Source: Pseudomonadota bacterium
GTDB lineage: Bacteria > Pseudomonadota > Gammaproteobacteria > Burkholderiales > Burkholderiaceae_D
Direction: 5' to 3'
DNA length: 12,983 bases
NCBI GenBank assembly: GCA_023435945.1
Contig: JAEZLB010000030.1
Coordinates: 1-12,983, forward strand
Notes under the pieces: model-generated
Databases searched by the model: none
What the model was told of the DNA's origin: nothing
What the model saw: only the letters and a program-made list of their open reading frames with translations
Shown: positions 1 through 7,202 of the stretch, in pieces
Layout of the letters: every line of letters begins with the position of its first letter
Position numbering within the stretch: position 1 is the first letter of the stretch
Position numbers and translations under genes: made by a program

Positions 1-465
1 CAGCAGCTTGTGCACTTCAACAGCATAGGCCGCTGCAATTGCCGCCTGGTTATACACGCAGAACCCCATGGCACGATCGGGTTCGGCATGATGGCCGCAT
101 GGGCGGGTTGCGCAGAATACATTGCGTACTTCCTTGTTCAGCACGGCATCGACACCGGCACAGGCTGCGCCTACGCAGCGCAACACCGCTTCCAGCGAGC
201 CCGGCGACATCACGGTATCTCCTGCGTCCAGTGCTACATAACCACTGGTAGGAGAAACACGTTCCACGTGATCGACAAAGTCTTCGGTATGAACCATCAA
301 GACCTGTTCACGCGTACCCAGAGGCGCATCGCGCCATTGCAGGGCTTCAAATTCCGGTTTCTGCAACGCATCCAGCACGGCACGCAGACGCGCCGGCGAC
401 TCTGGATGACCGGGGCCAGGACGGTGCTCAAAACAAGCTTCGTGTGTATAAATTAGTGTCGTCAT
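1..465 (-). CDS. Histone deacetylase family protein (HDAC/AcuC/acetylpolyamine amidohydrolase superfamily), 3' part cut by window edge
   Basis: The minus strand encodes the first 155 residues of a protein that continues past base 1. It begins MTTLIYTHEACFEHRPGPGH, followed by PESPARL, the characteristic N-terminus of bacterial class II-like histone deacetylases. Near residues 120-126 it has TRPCGHHA, which carries the paired active-site histidines (H125, H126), and then GFCVYN. The zinc-binding Asp-Leu-His segment should lie outside the window. Family members are zinc hydrolases that remove acetyl or other acyl groups from lysines, polyamines or small amides; the substrate here is unknown. 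The ATG at 465 fits the usual family start, and an in-frame TAG at 478-480 rules out a longer form. The only strong Shine-Dalgarno (GGAGGAG, 487-493) is an unusual 21 bases upstream. The gene diverges from the acyltransferase gene to its right. The family call is confident; the substrate is not known. Confidence 0.88.
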   Translation of the reverse strand, partial: MTTLIYTHEACFEHRPGPGHPESPARLRAVLDALQKPEFEALQWRDAPLGTREQVLMVHTEDFVDHVERVSPTSGYVALDAGDTVMSPGSLEAVLRCVGAACAGVDAVLNKEVRNVFCATRPCGHHAEPDRAMGFCVYNQAAIAAAYAVEVHKLL

Positions 466-760
466 TTTTTCTTGATGCTAACGCATCTCCTCCAAGATAA
501 AACTAGAAAAGTATCCTTCAAACTTGCCTACGTATGAACGCTTAAACGCACATTCTGTAGACGCATGTCGCTGCCTGGATAAATCCATATCATTCTATCA
601 AACGAAACTGCTCACAGGACATTCCCTTACGGACCACGCAAACTGCTCTTCATGGCAGGGATCTATAAAACGGGATCTTAATGCGCCTCAAATACACCTC
701 GTGCTCTTTCCCTATGATGGGAGCATCCCTCCTCCCTACATGCCCCCCTTCCTCCCCAGC

Positions 761-1840
761 ATGTCTCCTCCATCACGAGTCACCCGCTTCTACGAAAATG
801 AAATTCCCGCTTTTGTGGAAAGTGAACTCGAGAATTTATATGGCAACATCTATGCTTCCATGGCGCAGTTTCGTGTCTATGGGGGGACGGAAAATGCCAG
901 CACCTATGTTTCCTGGGAGGAGGATAGAATCAAGGCCTTGTTCCTGTACAAGGTGGAGGGCCGGACGCTGCGTGTCATCAATGAAGGCATGACGCTGGAA
1001 GAATCTGAGGTGAAACAGTTTGCACAGGAAGCCTTTGCACGCTATCCGCATAGCAGTCTCATCTGCTTCCATTCCATCAGGCCTGCCTTTTCCGGCATCC
1101 CCCTGCCTGGCCAGCGTTTCTTCAGTACCCAAGATATCGTACTCATGCTCCCGGATTCAGTCGATGCTTACCGGGCCAGCCTCAGCAAATCGACACGGCA
1201 GCATCTGAACTACTACCAGAACCGACTGCGACGCCGTCATCCCGATTTTCAGTTCGAGGTCGCTACGTGCAACGACATCCGGGAAGAAGACATTCGAACC
1301 ATCGTCGCGTTTAACCGCCTGCGCATGGCCCGCAAGAATAAGCTATCCGCCGTAGACGAAGCTGAACTGCAGCGCATCATCCGTCTCTGCAAGGAGAGAG
1401 GCATGGTATGCACCATCAGGCTGGACGGAAAAATCTGCGCGGGCTCGATACGCTACCATGTCGGCACCACCTTCTTCGCGCGTCTCAATGCGCATGACCC
1501 GGCTTATGACGATGACCGCATCGGCACCTTGTGCGCCTATCTCACCATCTGCGAGTGCATACGTCGCGGCGGAAAGAAGTTCAGCTTCGATAGCGGCCGC
1601 AATGAAAACAAATACCGATTCTTGGCGAGAGATGTAAAACTGGAAAAGCTCGTTATCTACCGCTCCTATCTTCACCTGATTCTCAATGGCCGTTTTGCGC
1701 TGAACACGGCAGCAAACGGCTATGCAAGTGAACTCAAGCAAAAGCTGCTGCATGCCGCCGACGAGAAGGTATGGGCAGCCAGGGCGATCAGCGTGCTGCG
1801 CATGCTGGCGCGCAATATCCGGCACAGCAGATCGGCCTGA
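761..1840 (+). CDS. GNAT/FemAB-like acyltransferase (Acetyltransf_6, CelD/BcsL type)
   Basis: The product is a predicted cytosolic acyltransferase of the GNAT superfamily. The reading frame is open from a TTG at 524 (438 residues). The ATG at 761 (359 residues) is preferred because family-like sequence starts soon after it, while the first 79 codons of the long form look non-coding (Cys- and Pro-rich, with no recognisable motif). Neither start, nor the ATG at 740, has a convincing ribosome binding site. The C-terminal half carries the family pattern: an Arg-rich STRQHLNYYQNRLRRR helix, FNRLRMARKNKLS, a Gly-Ser-Ile-Arg strand after LDGKICA, FFARLNAHDPAYDDDRIG, and a closing DSGRNENKYRF block. 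Family members acylate amino groups on sugars, lipids or peptidoglycan precursors, often near exopolysaccharide genes; no such genes are visible here. The gene ends 25 bases before the convergent phosphatase, with no strong terminator between. Fold family likely, substrate unknown, start uncertain. Confidence 0.72.
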   Translation: MSPPSRVTRFYENEIPAFVESELENLYGNIYASMAQFRVYGGTENASTYVSWEEDRIKALFLYKVEGRTLRVINEGMTLEESEVKQFAQEAFARYPHSSLICFHSIRPAFSGIPLPGQRFFSTQDIVLMLPDSVDAYRASLSKSTRQHLNYYQNRLRRRHPDFQFEVATCNDIREEDIRTIVAFNRLRMARKNKLSAVDEAELQRIIRLCKERGMVCTIRLDGKICAGSIRYHVGTTFFARLNAHDPAYDDDRIGTLCAYLTICECIRRGGKKFSFDSGRNENKYRFLARDVKLEKLVIYRSYLHLILNGRFALNTAANGYASELKQKLLHAADEKVWAARAISVLRMLARNIRHSRSA

Positions 1841-1865
1841 GTCCGGCCAATCCAGCAATACAACC

Positions 1866-2621
1866 TCAATTGGACGAGGAATTTCCTTCCGACTCGATAC
1901 CACCGCGAGACTGCATCCACAGCATCGCCATCCACCAGAGCGATGCCCAGCCTGCACCAATTGCCCACCCCGCCAACACGTCGGAGGGCCAGTGCACACC
2001 TAGATAGATACGGCTGATCCCCACAAGAACCGTGACCAGCGTCGCCATCGTCAGCAAATAGACCTTGATCCTTATTTCCGACCGGGTACGCGACAACACC
2101 GCACCTATCGTGAGATATACCACCGCCGATAACATGGCATGCCCGCTGGGAAAACTCTGGCTATAGACCTCCGTAATATGCGGGACCAGGTCGGGGCGCG
2201 GACGATCGAAACCCCACTTCAGCGCATAACTGAGCATGATGCCGCCGCATACTGCCAGAATCAGCACTAGTGCAGCGCCCCCCTTGCGCATCAACAGCAG
2301 GTATCCGGCTACGCCTAGCGTAATGAGGCCGAGGACGGAATTTCCTCCCAGCGCCGTGATGTCCCGCATTACCTCCTCGAACCAACCGGGCCCGATGGGA
2401 TCCGACAGGTCGCCCGGATTGCGAAACAGGAGCAGCAAACGTTCATCGAATACATGCACCTCGCCATCGATTACCGCACCAGCCAGTTCACTGAATCCCC
2501 ACAAAGCGAACGCAGAAAACATCATCAAGATTAACAATGAGCGCTCCATCAGGCTGGCCCGTCTTAACAAAGAGAGCAGCCTATTGGGCGCATACAAAAA
2601 CCTGGAAGGCGGCAGCGTCAT
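1866..2621 (-). CDS. PAP2-family membrane phosphatase
   Basis: A 251-residue polytopic membrane protein with the three phosphatase signatures of the PAP2/acid phosphatase superfamily. These are K135-x6-R142-P143 (KWGFDRPRP), S159-G160-H161 within FPSGHAM, and S203-R204 to H210 within SRIYLGVHWPSD. H210 is expected to be the nucleophile and H161 the acid. Hydrophobic stretches near residues 27-50, 95-111, 116-133, 163-177, 187-201 and 215-236 fit the usual six-helix topology with the active site facing the periplasm. Likely substrates are lipid phosphates such as undecaprenyl pyrophosphate, phosphatidate or phosphatidylglycerol phosphate; the sequence does not decide between them. No clear ribosome binding site precedes the ATG at 2621, and M25 (ATG at 2549) is an alternative that would shorten the cytosolic tail. 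The hydrophilic Ser/Asn-rich C-terminus is unremarkable. The gene converges with the acyltransferase. Confidence 0.88.
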   Translation of the reverse strand: MTLPPSRFLYAPNRLLSLLRRASLMERSLLILMMFSAFALWGFSELAGAVIDGEVHVFDERLLLLFRNPGDLSDPIGPGWFEEVMRDITALGGNSVLGLITLGVAGYLLLMRKGGAALVLILAVCGGIMLSYALKWGFDRPRPDLVPHITEVYSQSFPSGHAMLSAVVYLTIGAVLSRTRSEIRIKVYLLTMATLVTVLVGISRIYLGVHWPSDVLAGWAIGAGWASLWWMAMLWMQSRGGIESEGNSSSN

Positions 2622-3243
2622 GATTGCAATGAAGAAGAACGAGAAGAATAAGGCGACCGGATTGGATAAAGAAAATTCTGGACAGGATCCATCTTCGCAC
2701 CCGACATAGGTTGTCGCAAGAACAACTTGGGCAAATCAGGCGTTAGCTCATCAGCGCCCGTTTGTCTGCATGGCCTTGCTCACAGCTTGGCGGTTGCAGG
2801 ACAGCGGTGATCCCGCCATGATTTGTCGTCCACAACCTGCGAAGCTTTTCCCTCTCCTCCCGCAGAGATTTGTTTAGGGTCAGCGCTCCTCTCCCTCGTC
2901 TTTGCGCGTCCGGTGCAAACCGGAGAGATTTCCCTATTTCCCAGCGTATCCAGATTGCGCCAGGCGCAGATTCTTCACCAAGAAGATAGGCAAAAAAAAT
3001 CTATGCCGCCCCGGCTTAATGATTTTTCCGCGCATCCCAAACAGCTTTCCTATCAAAATTTGCATAAGGAAATAAAAATTCGTTCTAACACCCTCTATTT
3101 CTCATCTATATAATTCCATCTCTGAAACATTTTGTAAAAGCGCAAACATACGAATTACTTAATGATCTTGCAGCGCTTCCCGGACAAAGAACCTACACAG
3201 TACGTGTCCTATTTAGAAACACTTCTCATTTTTATAATTTTCC
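2622..3243. other. Gene-free stretch between PAP2 phosphatase and ABC operon
   Basis: About 620 bases with no convincing gene. The only forward frame (TTG at 2823 to 3113) has atypical composition and no recognisable motif. Two compact hairpins stand out: TCCGGT/ACCGGA closing a GCAA tetraloop at 2909-2924, and TGCGCC-A-GGCGCA at 2956-2968. From about 2990 the sequence becomes A/T-rich, as expected of a promoter region for the operon starting at 3244. I see no complete known riboswitch consensus. Confidence 0.6.
3109..3114 (+). promoter_or_regulatory. Candidate -10 box (TATAAT) for the ABC operon
   Basis: A perfect TATAAT lies in the A/T-rich zone upstream of the operon, which would give a leader of about 120 bases before the ATG at 3244. 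No good -35 hexamer is present at 16-18 bases spacing, so the element would need an activator or is coincidental. Inferred from sequence only. Confidence 0.28.
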
Positions 3244-4041
3244 ATGTCCGCAATCCGTGAAAAGGCAAATGGTCCTGCATTGTCTTTTTCCCAAGTTATA
3301 CATCGCTATGAAAAGCGAGGCCAACCCTCGGTCCACGCGCTGAACGAAGTTGACCTTTCCATTGAACCGGGAAAATTTGTTGCCATTGTCGGCCCTTCCG
3401 GCTGCGGCAAGACGACCTTATTGCGCATGGCAGCAGGTCTGTTGACGCCCACCGAAGGCAAGATCCTCATCCACGGTGAGCGTATCGAAAAACCGCGTCC
3501 TGATGTTTCCATGATCTTCCAGGATTCGGTAATGCTCCCATGGTTCAACGTTATCGATAACGTCACCCTGCCGCTGCGCATACGCGGTGAAAACATGGAG
3601 GCGGCCCGGGATCAAGCGCAACACCTTCTCTCGCGCGTCGGCCTCGGTGATTTTGCCCAGTCCTTTCCGAAAGAGTTGTCGGGCGGCATGCGCCAGCGCG
3701 CAGCCATTGTGCGGTCCCTGATCACCAAGCCGCGCCTGCTGCTCATGGACGAGCCCTTCGGCGCGCTGGATGCACTGACCCGCGAAAAGATGAATCTCAC
3801 GCTGGCACAGATCGCCGAAGAAAGCGGGGCGACTGTCCTGCTGATTACTCACAGCATTTCCGAAGCCGTATTCTTGGCTGACCGCATCATCGTCATGACT
3901 GCGCGTCCTGCCCGTATCGCCGATGACATCGCCGTACCGCTGGCACGCCCTCGCACCCGCGAAACGCTGAAAGAGCCGGTATTCCAGAACCTGCTGGAAC
4001 AGGTGCGCAGCCATTTCTATCAGGAGGCCGGCCATGACTAA
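3244..4041 (+). CDS. ABC transporter ATP-binding protein, SsuB/TauB/NrtD type
   Basis: The 265-residue cytosolic ATPase of a three-component importer. All ABC motifs are present: Walker A GPSGCGKTT (residues 50-58), Q-loop Q93 in MIFQDSVMLPW, signature LSGGMRQR (145-152), Walker B LLLMDEP (165-171) followed by FGALD, and H-loop H203 in ITHSISEA. MIFQDSVMLPW and the MDEPFGALDALTR segment are typical of the nitrate/sulfonate/taurine-class importers (SsuB, TauB, NrtD). The ATG at 3244 follows an A/T-rich leader with no Shine-Dalgarno, and a TAA at 3236-3238 blocks extension, so initiation may be leaderless or depend on an unstructured leader. The gene overlaps the permease gene by 8 bases (ATGACTAA), which implies translational coupling. 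The substrate cannot be told from the ATPase. Confidence 0.93.
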   Translation: MSAIREKANGPALSFSQVIHRYEKRGQPSVHALNEVDLSIEPGKFVAIVGPSGCGKTTLLRMAAGLLTPTEGKILIHGERIEKPRPDVSMIFQDSVMLPWFNVIDNVTLPLRIRGENMEAARDQAQHLLSRVGLGDFAQSFPKELSGGMRQRAAIVRSLITKPRLLLMDEPFGALDALTREKMNLTLAQIAEESGATVLLITHSISEAVFLADRIIVMTARPARIADDIAVPLARPRTRETLKEPVFQNLLEQVRSHFYQEAGHD

Positions 4042-4819
4042 ATCTTCTCGCTTCCATCTCAGCGATCGCCTGGCGGGCGCCCTGCTCGTCGGTGGCCTCG
4101 TCGTCCTGCTGGAAATCATCCTACGGGTTTCCTCGATATCGCCGCTAGTACTGGCACGCCCTACCGATATTGGCATGGCCTTATGGTACGGACTAAGCGA
4201 AGGCATGTACGGTCCGCACTTGCGCGTTACGCTGACCGAAATGCTGTCCGGCTTTGCCATCGGTTCTTTCTTCGGCCTGGCGATTGGCGTCATATTATCC
4301 GAATTCAACCGTGTGGGCCGCCTGCTTTACCCTTACCTGATTGCAATTCAATCCTTGCCGAAAGTGGCAGTCGCCCCGCTGCTGATTATCTGGCTGGGTT
4401 ATGGACTGTCATCGAAGATCGTGCTGGTAGCGCTCATCACCTTCTTCCCGGTCCTGATCAACACCATGGCTGGTTTATCCGTCATCGACCAGATTCGCCT
4501 GGACCTGATGGCAACGCTGAATGCAAGCCGCTGGCAAACCTTCATCTTTGTGCGTCTTCCCTCTGCAGCGACCCACATTTTCGCCGGCCTGGGCGTTGCC
4601 ATCGTCCTCGCACTAACCGGTGCCGTGGTCGCAGAATTCGTCGGCGCTCAACAAGGCCTGGGCGTATTGCTGCTGCAAGCGCAGGCAAATCTGGATACGG
4701 CCGGCATGTTCGCCATCCTGATCATTCTTGCCGCCATCGGACTGGGCTGCAACCTCCTCATCCGTTTGCTGGAACGAAAACTCCTGTACTGGATAGACCA
4801 TCATCAAAAGGAAATTTAA
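4034..4819 (+). CDS. ABC transporter permease, SsuC/TauC type (BPD_transp_1)
   Basis: A 261-residue inner-membrane permease that partners the preceding ATPase. About six hydrophobic segments are visible, near residues 11-33, 70-91, 96-124, 133-153, 178-201 and 224-247. The cytoplasmic coupling loop is recognisable between the fourth and fifth (DLMATLNASRWQTFIFVRLP, about residues 156-175); this corresponds to the EAA loop that contacts the ATPase in this family. VVAEFVGAQQGLGVLL after the fifth helix is typical of SsuC/TauC-type permeases. The ATG at 4034 has a GGAGG ribosome binding site 6 bases upstream, inside the ATPase gene, and overlaps its stop. With only one permease gene, the transporter probably uses a homodimer. 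Family assignment is firm; the substrate is unknown. Confidence 0.92.
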   Translation: MTKSSRFHLSDRLAGALLVGGLVVLLEIILRVSSISPLVLARPTDIGMALWYGLSEGMYGPHLRVTLTEMLSGFAIGSFFGLAIGVILSEFNRVGRLLYPYLIAIQSLPKVAVAPLLIIWLGYGLSSKIVLVALITFFPVLINTMAGLSVIDQIRLDLMATLNASRWQTFIFVRLPSAATHIFAGLGVAIVLALTGAVVAEFVGAQQGLGVLLLQAQANLDTAGMFAILIILAAIGLGCNLLIRLLERKLLYWIDHHQKEI

Positions 4820-4821
4820 CA

Positions 4822-5886
4822 ATGAAACGTACAACTATCGCGGCCCTACTGGCCCTGACCTCTGCCCTGAGCGCCAATGCCGTTGCACAAAACAAGCCGT
4901 TGAAGAAGGTCACCGTCCTGCAACCGGTTTCCGCTCCAGACGTTCGCTTTGCTCCTTGGGCTGCCGCCATTGAACATGGCTGGTTCGCCGAAGAAGGACT
5001 GGCCCCGGAAGTGCTGACGGCAAAAGGTTCCATTGCTGTTGTCCAGCAGGTAGTGAGTGGAAACGTGCAATACGGCCTGCCTGCTCCCGAATCGGCAGCG
5101 GTCGCTCGCGCCAAAGGTGCTCCGCTGGTTCACTTCTACAGCATCACCTCGCGCAACCCGTTCCCACTGGCAGTACTGAAAGAGGGTCCGATCAAAAAAC
5201 TGAGCGACCTGAAAGGCAAGCAGATCGGTGTTTTCTCGCTGACCCCGACCCAGTTCTACACGACGCAAGCCATCCTCGACTCCGAGAACTTCAAGATCAA
5301 TCGTGATTACACGCTGCTGGATGTCGGTATCGGTGCCGGTGCCCTGCGCGCGCTGGAGAATGGCACGGTTGCTGCACTGTCGATCAATGCCCTGAGTTAT
5401 GCCGGCTTTGAAAACCGCGGCGCGAAACTGAATTACCTGACCTCCCCCGAAGTGGAAGACATCCTGGCCTGGGGCATCCTGACCACCGAAAGCTACCTGA
5501 AGGAAAACCGCCAGGAAGCCGTGGGTCTGGCACGCGCGCTGACCAAGGGCCGTATTTTCTGCGAACAAAATACCGAGGCTTGCATCCGCTTGTATTTCAA
5601 GCACTATCCGACCGCACGCACCGCAGGCATCCCGGAAGCGCAAGCCATCGCTGAAAACCAGCGCGTCCTGAAAGTATTCCACGACTACTCGCCGAAACCC
5701 GCGAGCGGCAAATGGGGCGAATACACCAAGGAAAGCTGGGAAGGTATCATTCGCTATATGACTAATACCAACCAGATCAATACTCCCGTTGATCCGGCTT
5801 CGCTCTATACCAACGACTTGGTCAAAGACATCAATCACTTCGACCCGCAAGTCGCCATCAACGCTGCGAAGAAAGCAGCACGCTAA
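4822..5886 (+). CDS. ABC transporter periplasmic substrate-binding protein, NMT1/SsuA-like
   Basis: A 354-residue exported protein that should capture the ligand in the periplasm. The frame is open far upstream, but the ATG at 4822 is clear: AAAGGA lies about 9 bases before it, it is 2 bases after the permease stop, and it begins a classical signal peptide (MKRTT, a hydrophobic stretch to residue 17, then ANAVA with likely cleavage after A22). The mature part has the NMT1/SsuA layout: APWAAAIEHGWFAEEGL near 44-60, the SVVQQV-like IAVVQQVVSGNVQYG (71-85) and KKLSDLKGKQIGVFSL (125-140). C247 and C254 are the only cysteines in the mature sequence and could form a disulfide. Relatives bind sulfonates, nitrate, thiamine precursors, phthalate and other small ligands, so the ligand remains open. 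Third gene of the operon. Confidence 0.9.
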   Translation: MKRTTIAALLALTSALSANAVAQNKPLKKVTVLQPVSAPDVRFAPWAAAIEHGWFAEEGLAPEVLTAKGSIAVVQQVVSGNVQYGLPAPESAAVARAKGAPLVHFYSITSRNPFPLAVLKEGPIKKLSDLKGKQIGVFSLTPTQFYTTQAILDSENFKINRDYTLLDVGIGAGALRALENGTVAALSINALSYAGFENRGAKLNYLTSPEVEDILAWGILTTESYLKENRQEAVGLARALTKGRIFCEQNTEACIRLYFKHYPTARTAGIPEAQAIAENQRVLKVFHDYSPKPASGKWGEYTKESWEGIIRYMTNTNQINTPVDPASLYTNDLVKDINHFDPQVAINAAKKAAR

Positions 5887-5909
5887 TTACCGCATGGAGA
5901 ACCATTAAG

Positions 5910-6542
5910 ATGGCACGCCGCAAAATCACTTACTACTTCGCGCTCACCAGCACCTGGGCCTATGTCGGCTATCGCTCCTTTGCCGATCTGGTAAAACGCC
6001 TGGATCTGGAGGTCGATTACCGTCCGCTCCCCCTGCATGACCTGTTCGATGCAACCGGCGGTCTGCCTCTCCCCCGTCGCAGCCCCACCCGCCAGAATTA
6101 CCGCATCCTGGAACTGCAACGCTGGCGCGAGAAGCTGGGCCTGAATTTCAACCCGTATCCCAAGCACTGGCCCTTGCATAACAGCCTGGGCGACCGCATG
6201 GTTCTGGCAGCCCTGGAAACCGGCAAGGACATTCATCCCTTGCTGCTGGAGTACTTCACCAACATCTGGGAAAAGGAAGCCAATCTCGAAGACAAGGACA
6301 CGCTGATTGCCCTCGCAGACAAAGCCGGCTTCGACGGCAAACAACTGGCAGAGCGTGCGGAAGCTCCAGAGATCGAAGCGCGTTATCAGAACAACCTGAA
6401 ACATGCAGCCGATAATGGCGTCTACGGTACGCCATCGGTGATTCTGGATGGCGAGCTGTTCTGGGGTCAGGATCGCCTGCCTTTGCTGGAAGATGCGATC
6501 ACCTCGGGCCGCGCTCCTTACGTCATACCACCGCGCCCGTAA
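5910..6542 (+). CDS. 2-hydroxychromene-2-carboxylate isomerase family protein (GST-kappa/DsbA-like fold)
   Basis: A 210-residue cytosolic thioredoxin-fold enzyme of the DsbA/HCCA-isomerase/GST-kappa family. It starts with strand ITYYFALTSTWAYVGY, where S14 aligns with the serine that replaces the DsbA cysteine and activates glutathione. It ends with GVYGTPSVILDGELFWGQDR, which contains the cis-proline TPS and the usual family tail. In naphthalene degradation the founding enzyme (NahD) isomerises 2-hydroxychromene-2-carboxylate; many homologues are uncharacterised. The ATG at 5910 has GGAG 10 bases upstream and lies 23 bases after the binding-protein gene; the next feature is a strong terminator. 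The gene therefore belongs to the transporter operon and may act on the imported compound. No ring-cleavage or dioxygenase genes are nearby, so naphthalene catabolism is not indicated. Confidence 0.85.
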   Translation: MARRKITYYFALTSTWAYVGYRSFADLVKRLDLEVDYRPLPLHDLFDATGGLPLPRRSPTRQNYRILELQRWREKLGLNFNPYPKHWPLHNSLGDRMVLAALETGKDIHPLLLEYFTNIWEKEANLEDKDTLIALADKAGFDGKQLAERAEAPEIEARYQNNLKHAADNGVYGTPSVILDGELFWGQDRLPLLEDAITSGRAPYVIPPRP

Positions 6543-6580
6543 TCAGGTCGCTTACTCAGCAAGCATCAGTTGAGCCGAAA

Positions 6581-6614
6581 AAAAAGGCCGCCTATGACAG
6601 TAGGCGGCCTTTTT
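6581..6614 (+). terminator. Strong intrinsic terminator of the ABC/isomerase operon
   Basis: A perfect 14-bp stem pairs 6581-6594 (A5 then GGCCGCCTA) with 6601-6614 (TAGGCGGCC then T5), around a 6-base loop. It lies 38 bases after the isomerase stop. The A-tract on the left arm could let it act in both directions. Confidence 0.93.
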
Positions 6615-6760
6615 ATTTGCCATAAAAAAATAACTTCTGTGGCAATATGGCGGTTCGCCATGATCACTCATCCATTACAAAAACAGTGGCGAAAAGATGA
6701 AGAGAACTCTCTGCCCGCGAAATTTCAGCAGAGCCATGGAAACAAGAGGAGAAGCACAGC

Positions 6761-7090
6761 ATGAGAGACTACCGTTGGATTCAGACCTGCTCCGACGAGA
6801 AAATTAAAGAACTCGAAAAAATCGCAGCATCACAAGCCGCATTCCGCAACATACCGTTATTCCAACGCATCGTCGTCGGCACAGCACTCGCCATTCCTTT
6901 TTTCGGCAGCGTGCACATCATGATCGAAATAATTCGCCGCAGCTCCCAGCTCGAACAGTTCATTGTCATTTTTGGTGTCGTTATCGCCGTCGCCATCTGG
7001 GCATTACAACGCGAAGCCACCAAGCGTCAGGAAGTACTACAACTACTTCGCTGGGAAATAGAGCGGCGAAGCGAATCAGAATCCTCTTAA
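6761..7090 (+). CDS. Small membrane protein of unknown function
   Basis: I do not recognise this 109-residue protein. A good ribosome binding site (AGGAG) sits about 9 bases before the ATG, and the gene lies between two intrinsic terminators, so it is probably a single-gene transcript. The N-terminal third is a charged amphipathic helix (SDEKIKELEKIAASQAAF). Two hydrophobic segments follow, near residues 36-56 (IVVGTALAIPFFG and VHIMIEII) and 66-82 (QFIVIFGVVIAVAIWAL). The C-terminus is a charged, Arg/Glu-rich helix (TKRQEVLQLLRWEIERRSES). This suggests a hairpin in the inner membrane with both ends in the cytosol, which is inference from charge distribution. There are no cysteines beyond C10 and no catalytic motif. 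Coding status is supported by the ribosome binding site and the coherent membrane pattern. Confidence 0.68.
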   Translation: MRDYRWIQTCSDEKIKELEKIAASQAAFRNIPLFQRIVVGTALAIPFFGSVHIMIEIIRRSSQLEQFIVIFGVVIAVAIWALQREATKRQEVLQLLRWEIERRSESESS

Positions 7091-7177
7091 TGGAAAGTGC
7101 CTGCACAAGATCCCCACCATCTGAGCCCATTGCCAGCGCCATCCGCAATAAGACATAAGCGCTCTGATAGACCACCC

Positions 7178-7202
7178 ACCCGCCCCTCCCGGCGGGTTTT
7201 TT
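7178..7202 (+). terminator. Intrinsic terminator after the small membrane protein gene
   Basis: A 7-bp perfect stem pairs ACCCGCC (7178-7184) with GGCGGGT (7191-7197) around a 6-base loop and runs into six T residues (7197-7202). It stands 88 bases after the stop codon of the small membrane protein gene. Confidence 0.85.

Noticed and set aside
10..456. Plus-strand frame of 148 codons
   Set aside because: Lies antisense to the deacetylase gene, whose conserved motifs (GPGHPESPARL, CGHHA) are clear on the minus strand.
1822..1850. GGCC-spaced inverted repeat between the two convergent genes as a terminator
   Set aside because: Only a 4-bp stem and no T-tract in either direction.
1343..1999. 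Minus-strand frame of 218 codons
   Set aside because: Spans the ends of two convergent genes that each have clear family motifs; no motif of its own.
2236..2709. Plus-strand frame of 157 codons
   Set aside because: Mostly antisense to the PAP2 phosphatase, with Pro/Ser-rich shadow composition.
2930..2975. Minus-strand resemblance to the 3' part of a TPP riboswitch (TCTGGAT ... GGGAA)
   Set aside because: The conserved CUGAGA and ACCC segments are missing, and the orientation is away from the ABC operon.
2823..3113. Plus-strand frame of 96 codons before the ABC operon
   Set aside because: TTG start without ribosome binding site, mixed composition and no motif; it includes the A/T-rich promoter zone.
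4846..5850. Minus-strand frame of 334 codons
   Set aside because: Antisense to the substrate-binding protein gene, which has a signal peptide, a ribosome binding site and family motifs. The antisense product has no recognisable features.
6570..6764. Plus-strand frame of 64 codons just before the small membrane protein
   Set aside because: It reads straight through the strong terminator hairpin and has no ribosome binding site, despite its ATGA overlap with the next gene.
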